A DNA stretch of 64,000 nucleotides from Curtobacterium flaccumfaciens pv. betae (GTDB lineage Bacteria; Actinomycetota; Actinomycetes; Actinomycetales; Microbacteriaceae). This document shows, in pieces, positions 24,889 to 33,194 of this stretch. Location: contig NZ_JAPJDC010000001.1 of assembly GCF_026241855.1 (NCBI RefSeq), positions 3,534,001-3,598,000 of the forward strand, written 5' to 3'. Numbering within the stretch: the stretch's first letter is position 1; every line of letters begins with the position of its first letter. Below the pieces are notes generated by a model. It was not told the origin of the DNA. It was given only the letters and a program-made list of their open reading frames with translations, and made no database searches. The position numbers and the translations under genes are program-made.

Positions 24889-25341
24889 TCAGTCCGGCAG
24901 GTCGCTCGGCGTGGCCTCGTGGTGGCGCTGGTCCTGGGTGCGACGGTCTTCCTTCATGCCCGCCTCGAACAGGTGGCGACGGCCCTGCACGAGCTCGTCG
25001 CGCGCCGTGCGCTCGAGCTCCTTGGCGAGGGCGTAGTAGCCGTCGTCGTAGTCCTCGACGATCTGGAACGTCCAGCGGCCCGCGATGACGTTGCGGCCCA
25101 CGAGTTCGGTGTCGATGCGTTCGGCGAGTTCGATGTGCCCGGCCTTCCGCAGCTGCTCGACCGCCTCACCGAGGTTCAGGTCAGCGGTGCCGGTCAGTCG
25201 GTGGAACCCGTAGAGCAGACCGCGGGCGTGCTCGATGACCTCGACCGCGGCGGACAGGCTGCCGAGCGCCTCGACCGTGGCCTCGGACACCCCCTCGGGA
25301 ACCTGGTGCTGCGCGTCGGGGCCCTGTGCGTCGTTCGTCAT
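24889..25341 (-). CDS. conserved hypothetical protein
   Basis: A 150-residue soluble protein, mostly helical and acidic: TVEALGSLSAAVEVIEHARGLLYGFHRLTGTAD is a long helix pair, then VGRNVIAGRWTFQIVEDYDDGYYALAKELERTARDELV. The last 25 residues are charged and variable. I recognise the type from other actinobacteria but not a function. The ATG at 25341 gives MTNDAQGPD. No ribosome binding site is clear and only a weak TAGACG lies upstream. Its stop codon directly adjoins a copy of the dispersed 16-mer CCACGGGCCTCCAGGC. Confidence 0.7.
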   Translation of the reverse strand: MTNDAQGPDAQHQVPEGVSEATVEALGSLSAAVEVIEHARGLLYGFHRLTGTADLNLGEAVEQLRKAGHIELAERIDTELVGRNVIAGRWTFQIVEDYDDGYYALAKELERTARDELVQGRRHLFEAGMKEDRRTQDQRHHEATPSDLPD

Positions 25342-25380
25342 GGGTCCCGTCTACACGACGGCTGCCGAGGCCGAGCGCAG

Positions 25381-25725
25381 TCACTTCGTCTGGTTGGGGT
25401 GGTGGGTGTGCACGTCGGTGATGCACACCACCCGGTCATCCACGTCGACCGTGAACCAGATCCGGGCGCCGCGCTTCAGCTCGAACTGACGACGCGTCCA
25501 CTCCCGGCCGGAGTGTCGAACCACACCGAGTTCCCCGCGCAGGGCGTGGCAGGACAGGTCCTCGGTCAACGGATCCGTGGTCAGCCGATCCCACGCGGCA
25601 GCGACTGCGTTCCGCTGCACCCCCACCACGTCGCGCCACCCCTGTTCCGCGCCGCGCGTCCCGAAGACGATCGTGTACTCCGTCGAACGGATCGGCCGGG
25701 GGACCCCGCCGCGCCGGCCCGCCAC
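25381..25725 (-). CDS. putative type II toxin (RelE-like fold) of a toxin-antitoxin pair
   Basis: A 114-residue basic protein: EYTIVFGTRGAEQGWRDVVGV, WDRLTTDPLT, RQFELKRGARIWFTVDVDD and the C-terminal VHTHHPNQTK. The WFTV/HTHHPN ending is shared by a group of actinobacterial proteins that pair with Phd-like partners; the strand pattern RRQFEL-GARIWF-VV resembles RelE toxins. GTG at 25725 follows the upstream gene's stop by 4 bases. Toxicity is inference from fold and context. Earlier in-frame starts lie inside the antitoxin gene and give an implausible Arg/Ser-rich extension. Confidence 0.65.
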   Translation of the reverse strand: MAGRRGGVPRPIRSTEYTIVFGTRGAEQGWRDVVGVQRNAVAAAWDRLTTDPLTEDLSCHALRGELGVVRHSGREWTRRQFELKRGARIWFTVDVDDRVVCITDVHTHHPNQTK

Positions 25726-25729
25726 CGCG

Positions 25730-26194
25730 TCAGGGCTTCTCGACGCGGATCGGCTCAGCGAGGATCTCCGGCTCTCCGGTGTCCCAGCCCGCTGCGATCG
25801 CCTCGGCGCTGTTGCGCCACGCCTGCATCTCGAGCAGGAGCCTGCGCGGCTGCCGGAGCGAGAACGAGCCACGGGCGACGTCGACGATCTCCCGGGCGAA
25901 GCGCTGCTGGTCTGCGGCGCTGAGGAGCTTGATCCACGGGTACGGGATCGCCAACCGATCGTGGAGTGGCAGTTGCTCGTTGAGCGTCACCGCTGCGATG
26001 AGCTGCGCCGCGATGTCCAGGACCGCGTCGTCGTCGTCGGACCGTTCCTTCGTGGTGAGGACGAGGGGCTTCCCGTCGCGACGGGTGACCTCGAGCGGGG
26101 CTTCTTCCGCGGCGGCGAACACCTGCTTGGCGTGGCGGGAGAGGTCAGAGGACTGCACCGACCGTCGGGATCGGGGCGGAGCAACGAGCGTCAT
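25730..26194 (-). CDS. putative antitoxin (Phd-like N-terminus)
   Basis: A 154-residue protein. The first 50 residues, SSDLSRHAKQVFAAAEEAPLEVTRRDGKPLVLTTKER, have the layout of a Phd/YefM DNA-binding domain. The C-terminal two thirds are longer than in normal Phd antitoxins and end with LRQPRRLLLEMQAWRNSAEAIAAGWD. ATG at 26194 is preceded by TAGGCT 6 bases upstream (leaderless). An 8-bp inverted repeat directly behind this -10 is a strong operator candidate for autorepression. Confidence 0.68.
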   Translation of the reverse strand: MTLVAPPRSRRSVQSSDLSRHAKQVFAAAEEAPLEVTRRDGKPLVLTTKERSDDDDAVLDIAAQLIAAVTLNEQLPLHDRLAIPYPWIKLLSAADQQRFAREIVDVARGSFSLRQPRRLLLEMQAWRNSAEAIAAGWDTGEPEILAEPIRVEKP

Positions 26195-26200
26195 GGATCG

Positions 26201-26224
26201 AGCCTATTCAGAACGTGTTCTGAA
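26201..26224 (-). promoter_or_regulatory. antitoxin promoter: -10 TAGGCT plus operator palindrome
   Basis: -10 TAGGCT on the reverse strand (26201-26206) adjoins TTCAGAACGTGTTCTGAA (26207-26224), two perfect 8-bp arms with a 2-bp centre. A bound repressor would cover the region just upstream of -10. Confidence 0.65.
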
Positions 26225-26236
26225 CGCAACGGTCGG

Positions 26237-26265
26237 TTGCGACGTCGGAGGTCGACACCTACCAT
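26237..26265 (+). promoter_or_regulatory. sigma-70 type promoter of the LexA-box gene
   Basis: TTGCGA (26237-26242) and TACCAT (26260-26265) with a 17-base spacer, directly followed by the LexA box. Confidence 0.6.
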
Positions 26266-26282
26266 TCGAACACACGTTCGAA
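26265..26282 (+). promoter_or_regulatory. LexA (SOS) box
   Basis: TTCGAACACACGTTCGAA contains TCGAAC-N4-GTTCGA, the actinobacterial SOS box. It lies across the expected transcription start of the gene at 26295. Confidence 0.8.
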
Positions 26283-26294
26283 CGAGGAGACCCG

Positions 26295-26561
26295 ATGATG
26301 ATCACCGACACGGCCGCCACGGTGTGGTGGGCCGAGGGCACGCCGACCCGGCTGGTGTGGGCCGGCCGGCGCTGGCGGGTGAGCGACACCCCCACCCGGC
26401 TGACCGTGACGCGCGCTGAACTGCCCACCGCGATCACCCATGCGCCCGAACGCACGGTGGGCTGGCGGTTCCAGGCGACCAGCGACGACGACGGCGAGGC
26501 CCTGGTGGTCGACATCGTGCCGCAGGGTGCCGGCTGGGGCGTGGCCCGGACGTGGACGTGA
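26295..26561 (+). CDS. small SOS-regulated protein, DUF6504-like
   Basis: An 88-residue protein with TPTRLVWAGRRWRVSDTPTRL near the N-terminus and GWRFQATSDDDGEALVVDIVP at the end. The 'RFxWxGRxYxV' style matches my recollection of DUF6504, short proteins encoded beside imuB/dnaE2 or Y-family polymerase genes. The promoter carries a perfect LexA box, supporting a DNA-damage role. Start ATG 26295 (26298 also possible) has GAGGAGA 4 bases upstream. No polymerase gene is adjacent in this window. The biochemical role is unknown. Confidence 0.65.
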   Translation: MMITDTAATVWWAEGTPTRLVWAGRRWRVSDTPTRLTVTRAELPTAITHAPERTVGWRFQATSDDDGEALVVDIVPQGAGWGVARTWT

Positions 26562-26575
26562 GCGGCCCGGACCGC

Positions 26576-26581
26576 TACCGT
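26576..26581 (+). promoter_or_regulatory. -10 box (TACCGT), leaderless start of DUF1697 gene
   Basis: TACCGT lies 6 bases before the ATG at 26588, with no ribosome binding site. Confidence 0.55.
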
Positions 26582-26587
26582 CCGGAC

Positions 26588-27103
26588 ATGGACAGGTGGG
26601 TGGCGCTGCTGCGCGGCGTCAACGTGAACGGCATCACGATCCGGAGCGCCGAGCTCGCGGAGCTCTTCCGAGGGCTCGGGTTCGACGACGTCCGCACCGT
26701 GCTCGCCTCGGGCAACGTCGTGTTCTCCGCCGACGTGCTCGCCGAGCAGCTCAAGACGTCGATCGAGCAGGGGCTGCGCGACCGGTTCGGGTACGACGCC
26801 TGGATCGTGCTCGTCCGGCACGACGCCCTCGCGGCCGTGATCGACGGTTTCCCCTTCGCGCGTTCCGACGAACGACACGACTACGTGGTGTTCGGGTCCG
26901 ACGACGGTGCGCTCGACGCGTTGGTCGGGGACCTCGGACTCGACGAGTCGGTCGAGCGGGTCGCCCGCGGGAACGGGGTCGTCTACTGGTCCTGCCCGAA
27001 GGGTTCGAGCACCGACACGGTGTTCGCCAAGCGGGCCGGCGCCGCACGCTTCAAGCGCACGACGACGACCCGCAACACGAACACCCTGCGGAAGCTCCTG
27101 TGA
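26588..27103 (+). CDS. DUF1697 family protein
   Basis: A 171-residue protein with the family opening WVALLRGVNVNGI, followed by ELAELFRGLGFDDVRTVLASGNVVF and ending TVFAKRAGAARFKRTTTTRNTNTLRKLL, all typical of DUF1697. The fold is a ferredoxin-like duplication; no activity is known. It starts 26 bases after the LexA-box gene, but its own leaderless -10 suggests it does not depend on that promoter. The 3' end overlaps a decayed glyoxalase gene by 4 bases. Confidence 0.85.
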   Translation: MDRWVALLRGVNVNGITIRSAELAELFRGLGFDDVRTVLASGNVVFSADVLAEQLKTSIEQGLRDRFGYDAWIVLVRHDALAAVIDGFPFARSDERHDYVVFGSDDGALDALVGDLGLDESVERVARGNGVVYWSCPKGSSTDTVFAKRAGAARFKRTTTTRNTNTLRKLL

Positions 27104-27262
27104 CGCTCGGCACCCTGCACCACGTCGAGCTCCGCACCGCCGACCTCGACGCCGCCGCCGGGTCCTGGGGCTGGCTGCTGGCGGCTCGGCCCGTTGTACG
27201 TCGTCCTCGAATCGGCGCCACTGGACGGCGATCACGACCGCCGCCGACGCCGGGGTGGCTCA
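27100..27262 (+). pseudogene. decayed VOC (glyoxalase/bleomycin-resistance) gene
   Basis: GTG at 27100 opens a frame reading TLGTLHHVELRTADLDAAAGSWGWLLAA, the first strand and helix of a VOC protein, then turns to nonsense (RPVVRRPRIG). In the +1/-1 shifted frame from about 27192 the sequence reads LYVVLESAPLDGDHDRRR, a later segment of the same family. The middle and the whole C-terminal part are missing, so an internal deletion plus frameshift explains it. It ends against the convergent SDR gene. Confidence 0.75.
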
Positions 27263-28027
27263 GGCCTGCGGCGGCTGCCCGTTGCTCGCCATGGTGCCGC
27301 CGTCCACGGGTAGGACCGCACCCGTGATGAACGAGGCCGCGTCGCTGGCCAGGAACAGGATCGCCTCGGCGACCTCGGCAGAGCGACCCCCGCGGCCGAG
27401 GGCGATGCGCTCGGTGAACTTCGACTGCAGGGCCTCGTCCTCCGCCTGCTCCTGGGTCAGGTCGGTCCAGATGAGTCCCGGAGCGACGGCGTTCACGCGC
27501 ACGCCGAACTGCCCGTTGTCGAGCGCAGCGGCCTTGGTGAAGTTCGTCACGCCACCCTTCGCCGCGTTGTAGGGGCTCATCCGCCAGTCGGCGTCCTCAC
27601 CGGAGACCGACGACGTGTTGACGATCGACCCCTTCGTCTCGCGCAGGAACGGCAGGGCCGCCCGGGTGCCGTAGAACACACCGGACAGATCGGTCTCGAT
27701 GACCCGGCGCCACTCGTCCGTGCTGATGTCGGTGATGTCGCCCGAGCTGAAGGTCCCGGCGTTGTTCACCAGGACGTCGAGGCGGTCGAAGCGGTCGATC
27801 GCCGCCGAGACGACGGTCTCCCAGTCCTCCGGGCTCGCCACGTCGGCGTGCAGGGCGACGACCCGGTGCGTCGGCAGGGAGTCACCCACCGCGCGGACCT
27901 TCTCCTCGACGCTGTCGGTCAGCACGACCGATGCGCCCTCGTCGATGAACGCCCGCACCGTCGCCTCACCGATGCCGGACCCCGCGCCCGTGACGATCGC
28001 GACCTTGCCCTCGAACCGGTTGCCCAT
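27260..28027 (-). CDS. SDR-family oxidoreductase
   Basis: A 255-residue classical short-chain dehydrogenase: TGAGSGIG cofactor motif, Asp in LHADVAS, NNAG, catalytic Ser-Tyr-Lys in SSVSGEDADWRMSPYNAAKGG, and the C-terminal GAVLPVDGG. The acidic residue after strand 2 (LTDSVEE) favours NAD over NADP. The substrate alcohol/ketone is unknown. ATG 28027 with GAGGAGA upstream. It stands alone, downstream of GH65 region on the same strand but separated by 188 bases. Confidence 0.88.
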   Translation of the reverse strand: MGNRFEGKVAIVTGAGSGIGEATVRAFIDEGASVVLTDSVEEKVRAVGDSLPTHRVVALHADVASPEDWETVVSAAIDRFDRLDVLVNNAGTFSSGDITDISTDEWRRVIETDLSGVFYGTRAALPFLRETKGSIVNTSSVSGEDADWRMSPYNAAKGGVTNFTKAAALDNGQFGVRVNAVAPGLIWTDLTQEQAEDEALQSKFTERIALGRGGRSAEVAEAILFLASDAASFITGAVLPVDGGTMASNGQPPQA

Positions 28028-28153
28028 GATGTCTCCTCTCGTTGCACGAACCGTGCCCGGGGAGACGCCATCGACCCGAGGGGCACGGCAGACCACGGTG
28101 CCCCGGGCCGACTGGACGCGTTCGGAGGCGCCGGGAACACCCCGGGGACGCAG

Positions 28154-28188
28154 GTCGCCCCGGCACCGCGAGGCGGAACCGGGGCGAC
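28154..28188 (-). terminator. hairpin terminator after GH65 gene
   Basis: GTCGCCCCGG (28154-28163) pairs with CCGGGGCGAC (28179-28188) around a 15-base loop, 27 bases past the GH65 stop codon. Confidence 0.65.
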
Positions 28189-28214
28189 GTGCGACTGCGG
28201 CGCAGGGACCGGCG

Positions 28215-30725
28215 TCAGCCGGTCGAGTCGTCGAGGTCGAAGTCGCGCTCCAGGGAGATCGTCGGGATCGACGCGGTGATGACCGAGCCGTCCGCCCGCA
28301 GCGTGCCCTGGATGTCGCTGGTGGTCGGGGCGTGCCCGGACATGCGCGGCCCGTGGTGCGGCAGCGGCACCACGGTGGGCTCCCCCGCCTCGATGTCCCA
28401 CTGCTGGTTGTGCACCCACACCGTGAAGCCCGAACCGGTCTCGACCGTGAGGGTCATGGCTTCCTGCTCCAGGTCCACCCGGACCCGCGACCCGCGCACC
28501 GTCAGACGGTAGGACAGACGGTCCCAGTGCTTCGGCAACCGCGGGTTGAAGGTCATCCGACCGCCGTGGTCACGCATGCCACCGAAGCCGTTGACGAGCG
28601 CACCCCAGATGCCACCGGTCGACGCGATGTGCACGCCGTCCGAGGTGTTGCCGTGCAGGTCCGCCAGGTCGACGTAGAGCGCGGTCTGGAAGTACTGGTC
28701 GGCGAGGTCGTGGTACCCGACCTCGGCCGCCATGATCGACTGGACGACCGCGGACAGCGTCGAGTCACCGGTGGTGAGCGCGTCGTAGTAGTCGAAGTCG
28801 CGACGCTTCTCGGCCGCCGTGAACTCGTGCCCCTGCAGGAACAGCGCGAGCACGACGTCGGCCTGCTTGAGCACCTGGAACCGGTAGATCACCAGCGGGT
28901 GGTAGTGGAGCAGCAGCGGGCGCTTGGACTCCGGGGTGTTCTCGAGGTCCCAGAGTTCCTTGTCGAGGAACTGGGCGTCCTGCGGGTGGATGCCGCGGTG
29001 CGGGTCGAACGGGATCTCCATCGACTCGGCGGCGTGCTCCCACTCGACGAGCTCGTCCGGCTGCAGGCCGGTCCGGCGCACCATGCGGTCGTACTCTTCG
29101 GCGTCGTCGGCGGCGAGCTCGCGGCAGGCGTTGACGGCGAACCACAGGTTCGCCCGCGCCATGACGTTCGTGTACAGGTTGTCGTCGACGACGGTCGTGT
29201 ACTCGTCCGGCCCGGTGACACCGTCGATGTGGAACTTCTTGTCGCCGTTGGACCGCCAGAACCCGAGGTCGGCCCAGAGCCGGGCGGTCTCCACGAGCAC
29301 GTCGATGGCGCCGCGCTTCAGGAACTCGCGGTCGCCCGAGGCCCGGACGTACTGCATGAGCGCATGCGAGATGTCGGCATCGATGTGGTACTGCGCGGTG
29401 CCGGCGGCGTAGTACGCGCTGGACTCTTCCCCGTTGATCGTCCGCCACGGGAACAGGGCACCGCGCTGGTTCAGCTCGCGGGCCCGAGCCCGTGCCGCGT
29501 CGAGCATGTTGTAGCGGAAGCGCAGGGCGTTCCGGGCGACGATCGGCGCCGTGTACGACAGGAACGGCAGGACGTAGATCTCCATGTCCCAGAAGTAGTG
29601 GCCGCCGTAGCCGGAGCCGGTGACGCCCTTCGCGGCGATGCCGTGGCCGTCGGTGCGGGCGGTGGCCTGCGCCAGCTGGAAGAGGTTCCAGCGGACGGCC
29701 TGCTGGATCGCGGGCTGACCGGCGATCTCGACGTCGCTGCGGGCCCAGTAGTCGTCGAGCCAGTCGCGCTGCTTCGCGAAGGTCTCGTCGACGTTCTCGG
29801 CGTGCGCGCGGTCCAGCGTGCGGTCGCACCGGTCGGCGAGCTCGCGCACGGGCACCCCGCGGGAGGTGTGGTAGACCACGTGCTTCACGAGCCGGATGGG
29901 CTGCCCCGCGCGGGCCTGCACCCGGTAGACGTGCTTCGCCAGGTCGTCCTCGATCGACGACGACTCGTCCCAGCTGTTCTCGGTCTCGATGTGGTGCTCG
30001 ACGCCGACGCAGATCGTCATGCCGGAGCTGGAGGCCTGGTACCCCAGGACCGAACGGCCCCCGGTGCTGCGCTTGAGCTTCGGCACGAGCACCCGCTCGG
30101 TGAACGACTCGGCCTTGCGCGGGTCGAAGGCGTTCGCCGCGGCCCGCATGCCGGCGTGGTACTCGTCCTGCACGTCCTGGCGGTTGAGGATCTGGCTGGA
30201 CAGCAGGATCGAGGCGTCCGCGTCGAGCACGGTGACCTCGTAGTCGATGACGGCGAGGTGCCGGTCGGTGAACGACACGAGTCGACGTGCCCGGATGAGC
30301 ACCCGCTTGCCGGACGGCGTCGACCACTCGGTCTCGCGGAACAGGTAGCCGCCGCGGAACTCCAGCCGACGCGTGTGCCGGAGGATGTCGGCTTCGGCCA
30401 GCACGAGCGGCTCGTCGTCGACGTAGAGGCGGATGACCTTGGCGTCGGGCGCGTTGATGATCGTCTGCCCGGTCTTCGCGAAGCCGAAGGCGTCTTCCGC
30501 GTGCCGGATCGGCCAGGTCTCGTGGAACCCGTTGATGTACGTGCCGTACTGCACGCCGCCACGGCCTTCGTCGAGGTTGCCGCGCAAGCCGAGGTACCCG
30601 TTGCCGACGGCGAAGTTCGTCTCGGCGACGCCCTGCTCGTCGGGGGTGTACTCGGTCTCGACGAGGGCCCACTCGTCGATCGGGTAGCGGACGCGGTCGA
30701 GGGGGTCCGAGGTGATGGGGTTCAT
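28215..30725 (-). CDS. GH65 family glycoside phosphorylase/hydrolase
   Basis: An 836-residue GH65 protein: N-terminal beta-sandwich (ETNFAVGNGYLGLRGN), (alpha/alpha)6 barrel with GHYFWDMEIYVLPFL and the catalytic-acid region GVTGPDEYTTVVDDNLYTN, phosphate-site STGGIWGALVNGFGGMRD, and C-terminal sandwich. It phosphorolyses maltose, trehalose, kojibiose or a related diglucoside to glucose and beta-glucose-1-phosphate; which disaccharide cannot be read from sequence. The preceding gene encodes a beta-phosphoglucomutase-like protein that would feed the product into glycolysis, which supports phosphorylase rather than hydrolase activity. ATG 30725 has GGAG upstream. Confidence 0.9.
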   Translation of the reverse strand: MNPITSDPLDRVRYPIDEWALVETEYTPDEQGVAETNFAVGNGYLGLRGNLDEGRGGVQYGTYINGFHETWPIRHAEDAFGFAKTGQTIINAPDAKVIRLYVDDEPLVLAEADILRHTRRLEFRGGYLFRETEWSTPSGKRVLIRARRLVSFTDRHLAVIDYEVTVLDADASILLSSQILNRQDVQDEYHAGMRAAANAFDPRKAESFTERVLVPKLKRSTGGRSVLGYQASSSGMTICVGVEHHIETENSWDESSSIEDDLAKHVYRVQARAGQPIRLVKHVVYHTSRGVPVRELADRCDRTLDRAHAENVDETFAKQRDWLDDYWARSDVEIAGQPAIQQAVRWNLFQLAQATARTDGHGIAAKGVTGSGYGGHYFWDMEIYVLPFLSYTAPIVARNALRFRYNMLDAARARARELNQRGALFPWRTINGEESSAYYAAGTAQYHIDADISHALMQYVRASGDREFLKRGAIDVLVETARLWADLGFWRSNGDKKFHIDGVTGPDEYTTVVDDNLYTNVMARANLWFAVNACRELAADDAEEYDRMVRRTGLQPDELVEWEHAAESMEIPFDPHRGIHPQDAQFLDKELWDLENTPESKRPLLLHYHPLVIYRFQVLKQADVVLALFLQGHEFTAAEKRRDFDYYDALTTGDSTLSAVVQSIMAAEVGYHDLADQYFQTALYVDLADLHGNTSDGVHIASTGGIWGALVNGFGGMRDHGGRMTFNPRLPKHWDRLSYRLTVRGSRVRVDLEQEAMTLTVETGSGFTVWVHNQQWDIEAGEPTVVPLPHHGPRMSGHAPTTSDIQGTLRADGSVITASIPTISLERDFDLDDSTG

Positions 30726-30798
30726 GCTGCTCCGTGGGAAGGGAGGGAGATGGGTGCGTCGGTGCGGCCGGCAGGCAAGGAGTGCCCGGCCGGGTGGC

Positions 30799-31566
30799 CT
30801 ACGTCGTGCTGGTGGCCGGTGTGGGCAGCTCGTCGATGAGTTCGGCGAGGTCGGACACCACGACGTCGGCACCGTGCTCGCGCAGGGCGTCCGCCCCGGC
30901 GCCGCGGTCGACACCGACGACGAGACCGAACGAACCGTTGCGGCCGGCTTCGACCCCGCTGGTGGCGTCCTCGACCACGACGCACTCGGCGGCGGTGAGC
31001 CCGAACCGTGTCGCCGCGTCGAGGTAGGTGTCGGGCGCGGGCTTGCCGGTCAGGCCGTCCTGGCGCGCGACGAGCCCGTCGACGACCACCGGGAACCGGT
31101 CGAGGATGCCCGCCGTCCGGAGCACCGAGGTGGCGTTCGCCGAGCTCGAGACGACCGCGACGGACAGTCCGGCGGCGATCGCGGCGGTCAGGAACCGCAG
31201 CGAACCCGGGTAGGGCTCGACGCCGTGCTCGTCGAGCTCGGCGGTGAACTCCGCGTTCTTCCGGTTGCCGAGCCCGCACACCGTGTCGGTGTCGGGCGCG
31301 TCGTCGGGGGTGCCCTGCGGCAGGTCGATGCCGCGCGACTCGAGCAGCGAGCGCACGCCGTCGTAGCGGGGCTTGCCGTCGATGGAGGTGAAGTAGTCCT
31401 GCTCGGTGTACGGCGCGACCCCGTGCGCTTCGAGGTACGGCGTGAACAGTCGACTCCAGGCCCGCATGTGGACGTCGGCGGTCGGGGTGAGCACGCCGTC
31501 GAGGTCGAACAGGAGCGCCCGCTGGTCACTGAGTCGAGCGGGCGTGCGGTGGTCCTGCGTCGTCAT
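30799..31566 (-). CDS. beta-phosphoglucomutase family HAD protein
   Basis: A 255-residue HAD protein: FDLDGVLTPTADVHMRAW (nucleophile and acid Asp), cap domain with DGKPRYDGVRSLLESRGI, VVSSSANA (motif II), GKPAPDTYLDAA (Lys) and VVVEDATSGVEAG. The DLDGV-T form and DGKPRxDG motif match the beta-phosphoglucomutase family found next to GH65 enzymes; one such enzyme type also acts as trehalose-6-phosphate phosphatase. ATG 31566 has GGAGGA upstream. GH65 follows 73 bases later, so the two form a disaccharide-use operon. A TAGACT -10 candidate lies at 31611-31616 (reverse). Confidence 0.9.
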   Translation of the reverse strand: MTTQDHRTPARLSDQRALLFDLDGVLTPTADVHMRAWSRLFTPYLEAHGVAPYTEQDYFTSIDGKPRYDGVRSLLESRGIDLPQGTPDDAPDTDTVCGLGNRKNAEFTAELDEHGVEPYPGSLRFLTAAIAAGLSVAVVSSSANATSVLRTAGILDRFPVVVDGLVARQDGLTGKPAPDTYLDAATRFGLTAAECVVVEDATSGVEAGRNGSFGLVVGVDRGAGADALREHGADVVVSDLAELIDELPTPATSTT

Positions 31567-31767
31567 CTGCGGTCCTCCGGGGACTGGTGGTGGACGTGTG
31601 GCTCCCGACGAGTCTAGGACCGCTCCAGTCCGGACGTTCCGACGCGCCGCACCCTGTGGAGAGAGTTCCCCGACCGCTCCGCTGTGCAGGGAGGACCCCG
31701 GCCACGGCGCACCTGTGAGGCCTCTGATACACACCCCGGCACGCTGACCCGGACGAAAGGCACCACC

Positions 31768-33123
31768 ATGACCAGCGACACCACGGCCGCACCCCACGAC
31801 GGCACGCAGTCGAAGCTCCGCCAGGCGATCACCGGCCCGCTGCTGTTCCTCTTCATCCTCGGCGACGTGCTCGGCGCCGGCATCTACGCCCTGATGGGGA
31901 CGCTGGCGAAGGACGTCGGCGGTGCACTCTGGGCACCGCTGGTGCTCGCGCTCCTGCTGGCACTGCTCACGGCGGGCTCCTACGCCGAACTCGTGACGAA
32001 GTACCCGAAGGCCGGCGGTGCCGCGGTCTTCGCCGAACGCGCCTACAAGGCGCCCATCGTCTCGTTCCTGGTCGGGTTCAGCATGCTCGCCGCCGGCGTC
32101 ACGAGCGCCGCCGGCCTGTCGCTCGCCTTCGCCGGCGACTACCTCGGCACGTTCGTCGACCTGCCGCCCGTGCCCACCGCGATCGTCTTCCTCGCCCTGA
32201 TCGCCTGCCTGAACGCCCGCGGCATCTCCGACTCGCTCAAGAGCAACGTCGTGATGACGATCATCGAGGTCTCCGGTCTCGTCATCGTGATCGTCGTCGT
32301 GGCCGTGATGCTCGGCGGTGGCGGCGGTGACGTCTCCCGGATCGGCGCGTTCCCGTCCGAGGCCAACCCGGCCCTGGCGACCCTGAGCGCCGCGATCGTC
32401 GCCTACTACTCGTTCGTCGGCTTCGAGACGTCCGCCAACATCGCGGAGGAGGTCCGCGACCCCCGCCGCGTCTACCCGAAGGCCCTGTTCGGCGCCCTCG
32501 CCACGGCCGGCGTCGTCTACGTCCTCGTCGCCCTCGCCAGCGCGATCGCCCTGCCCGCTTCGGAGCTGTCCGAGTCCAGCGGCCCGCTGCTCGCGGTCGT
32601 CTCCGCCACGGGCGTCCCGATCCCCGACTGGGTCTTCAGCCTCATCGCCCTGGTCGCCGTCGCGAACGGCGCGCTGCTCACGATGATCATGTCGAGCCGC
32701 GTGACCTACGGCATGGCCGAGCAGCGGCTCCTGCCCGCCCTGCTCGCGAAGGTCCTGCCGAACCGGAAGACCCCGTGGACCGCCATCGTCGCCACCACGA
32801 TCGTCGCGATGCTCCTGACCCTGGTGGGTGACGTGGGCGTGCTGGCCGAGACCGTCGTGCTCCTGCTGCTCTTCGTGTTCATCAGCACCAACGTCGCCGT
32901 CCTGGTGCTCCGCCGCGACCACGTCGAGCACGACCACTTCCGGGTCTGGACGTTCGTCCCGGTGCTCGGGGTGCTGTCGTGCATCCTGCTGCTGACGCAG
33001 CAGAGCGGTCAGGTCTGGCTCTACGCCGCGATCCTGCTCGCCGTCGGCGTGGTCCTGTACTTCGTCGCCCGGTTCACCGGGCGCCGTTCCGGACGCGACC
33101 ACGAGGCGGGCGTGATCCACTGA
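31768..33123 (+). CDS. APC-family amino acid permease
   Basis: A 451-residue permease with 12 membrane segments. The first helix reads LGDVLGAGIYALMG with the GAGIY substrate turn; the sixth has YSFVGFETSANIAEEVRDPRR. It resembles the CAT/YfnA-like branch and probably imports an amino acid or polyamine with protons. ATG 31768 has GAAAGG upstream, with TGATACACACC as a possible -10. It diverges from the pgmB/GH65 operon, separated by 201 bases that contain no other gene. A hairpin follows. Confidence 0.88.
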   Translation: MTSDTTAAPHDGTQSKLRQAITGPLLFLFILGDVLGAGIYALMGTLAKDVGGALWAPLVLALLLALLTAGSYAELVTKYPKAGGAAVFAERAYKAPIVSFLVGFSMLAAGVTSAAGLSLAFAGDYLGTFVDLPPVPTAIVFLALIACLNARGISDSLKSNVVMTIIEVSGLVIVIVVVAVMLGGGGGDVSRIGAFPSEANPALATLSAAIVAYYSFVGFETSANIAEEVRDPRRVYPKALFGALATAGVVYVLVALASAIALPASELSESSGPLLAVVSATGVPIPDWVFSLIALVAVANGALLTMIMSSRVTYGMAEQRLLPALLAKVLPNRKTPWTAIVATTIVAMLLTLVGDVGVLAETVVLLLLFVFISTNVAVLVLRRDHVEHDHFRVWTFVPVLGVLSCILLLTQQSGQVWLYAAILLAVGVVLYFVARFTGRRSGRDHEAGVIH

Positions 33124-33132
33124 CGGCACGTC

Positions 33133-33169
33133 CCACGGGCCTCCAGGCAGACCGTCTGGAGGCCCGTGG
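33133..33169. terminator. hairpin terminator built from the dispersed CCACGGGCCTCCAG element
   Basis: Perfect 14-bp arms (33133-33146, 33156-33169) and a 9-base loop between convergent genes. The arm sequence recurs at 19884-19899 and, inverted, at 24873-24888. Confidence 0.8.
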
Positions 33170-33194
33170 TGCGTCCGCCGGTCCGCCCGCGTGG

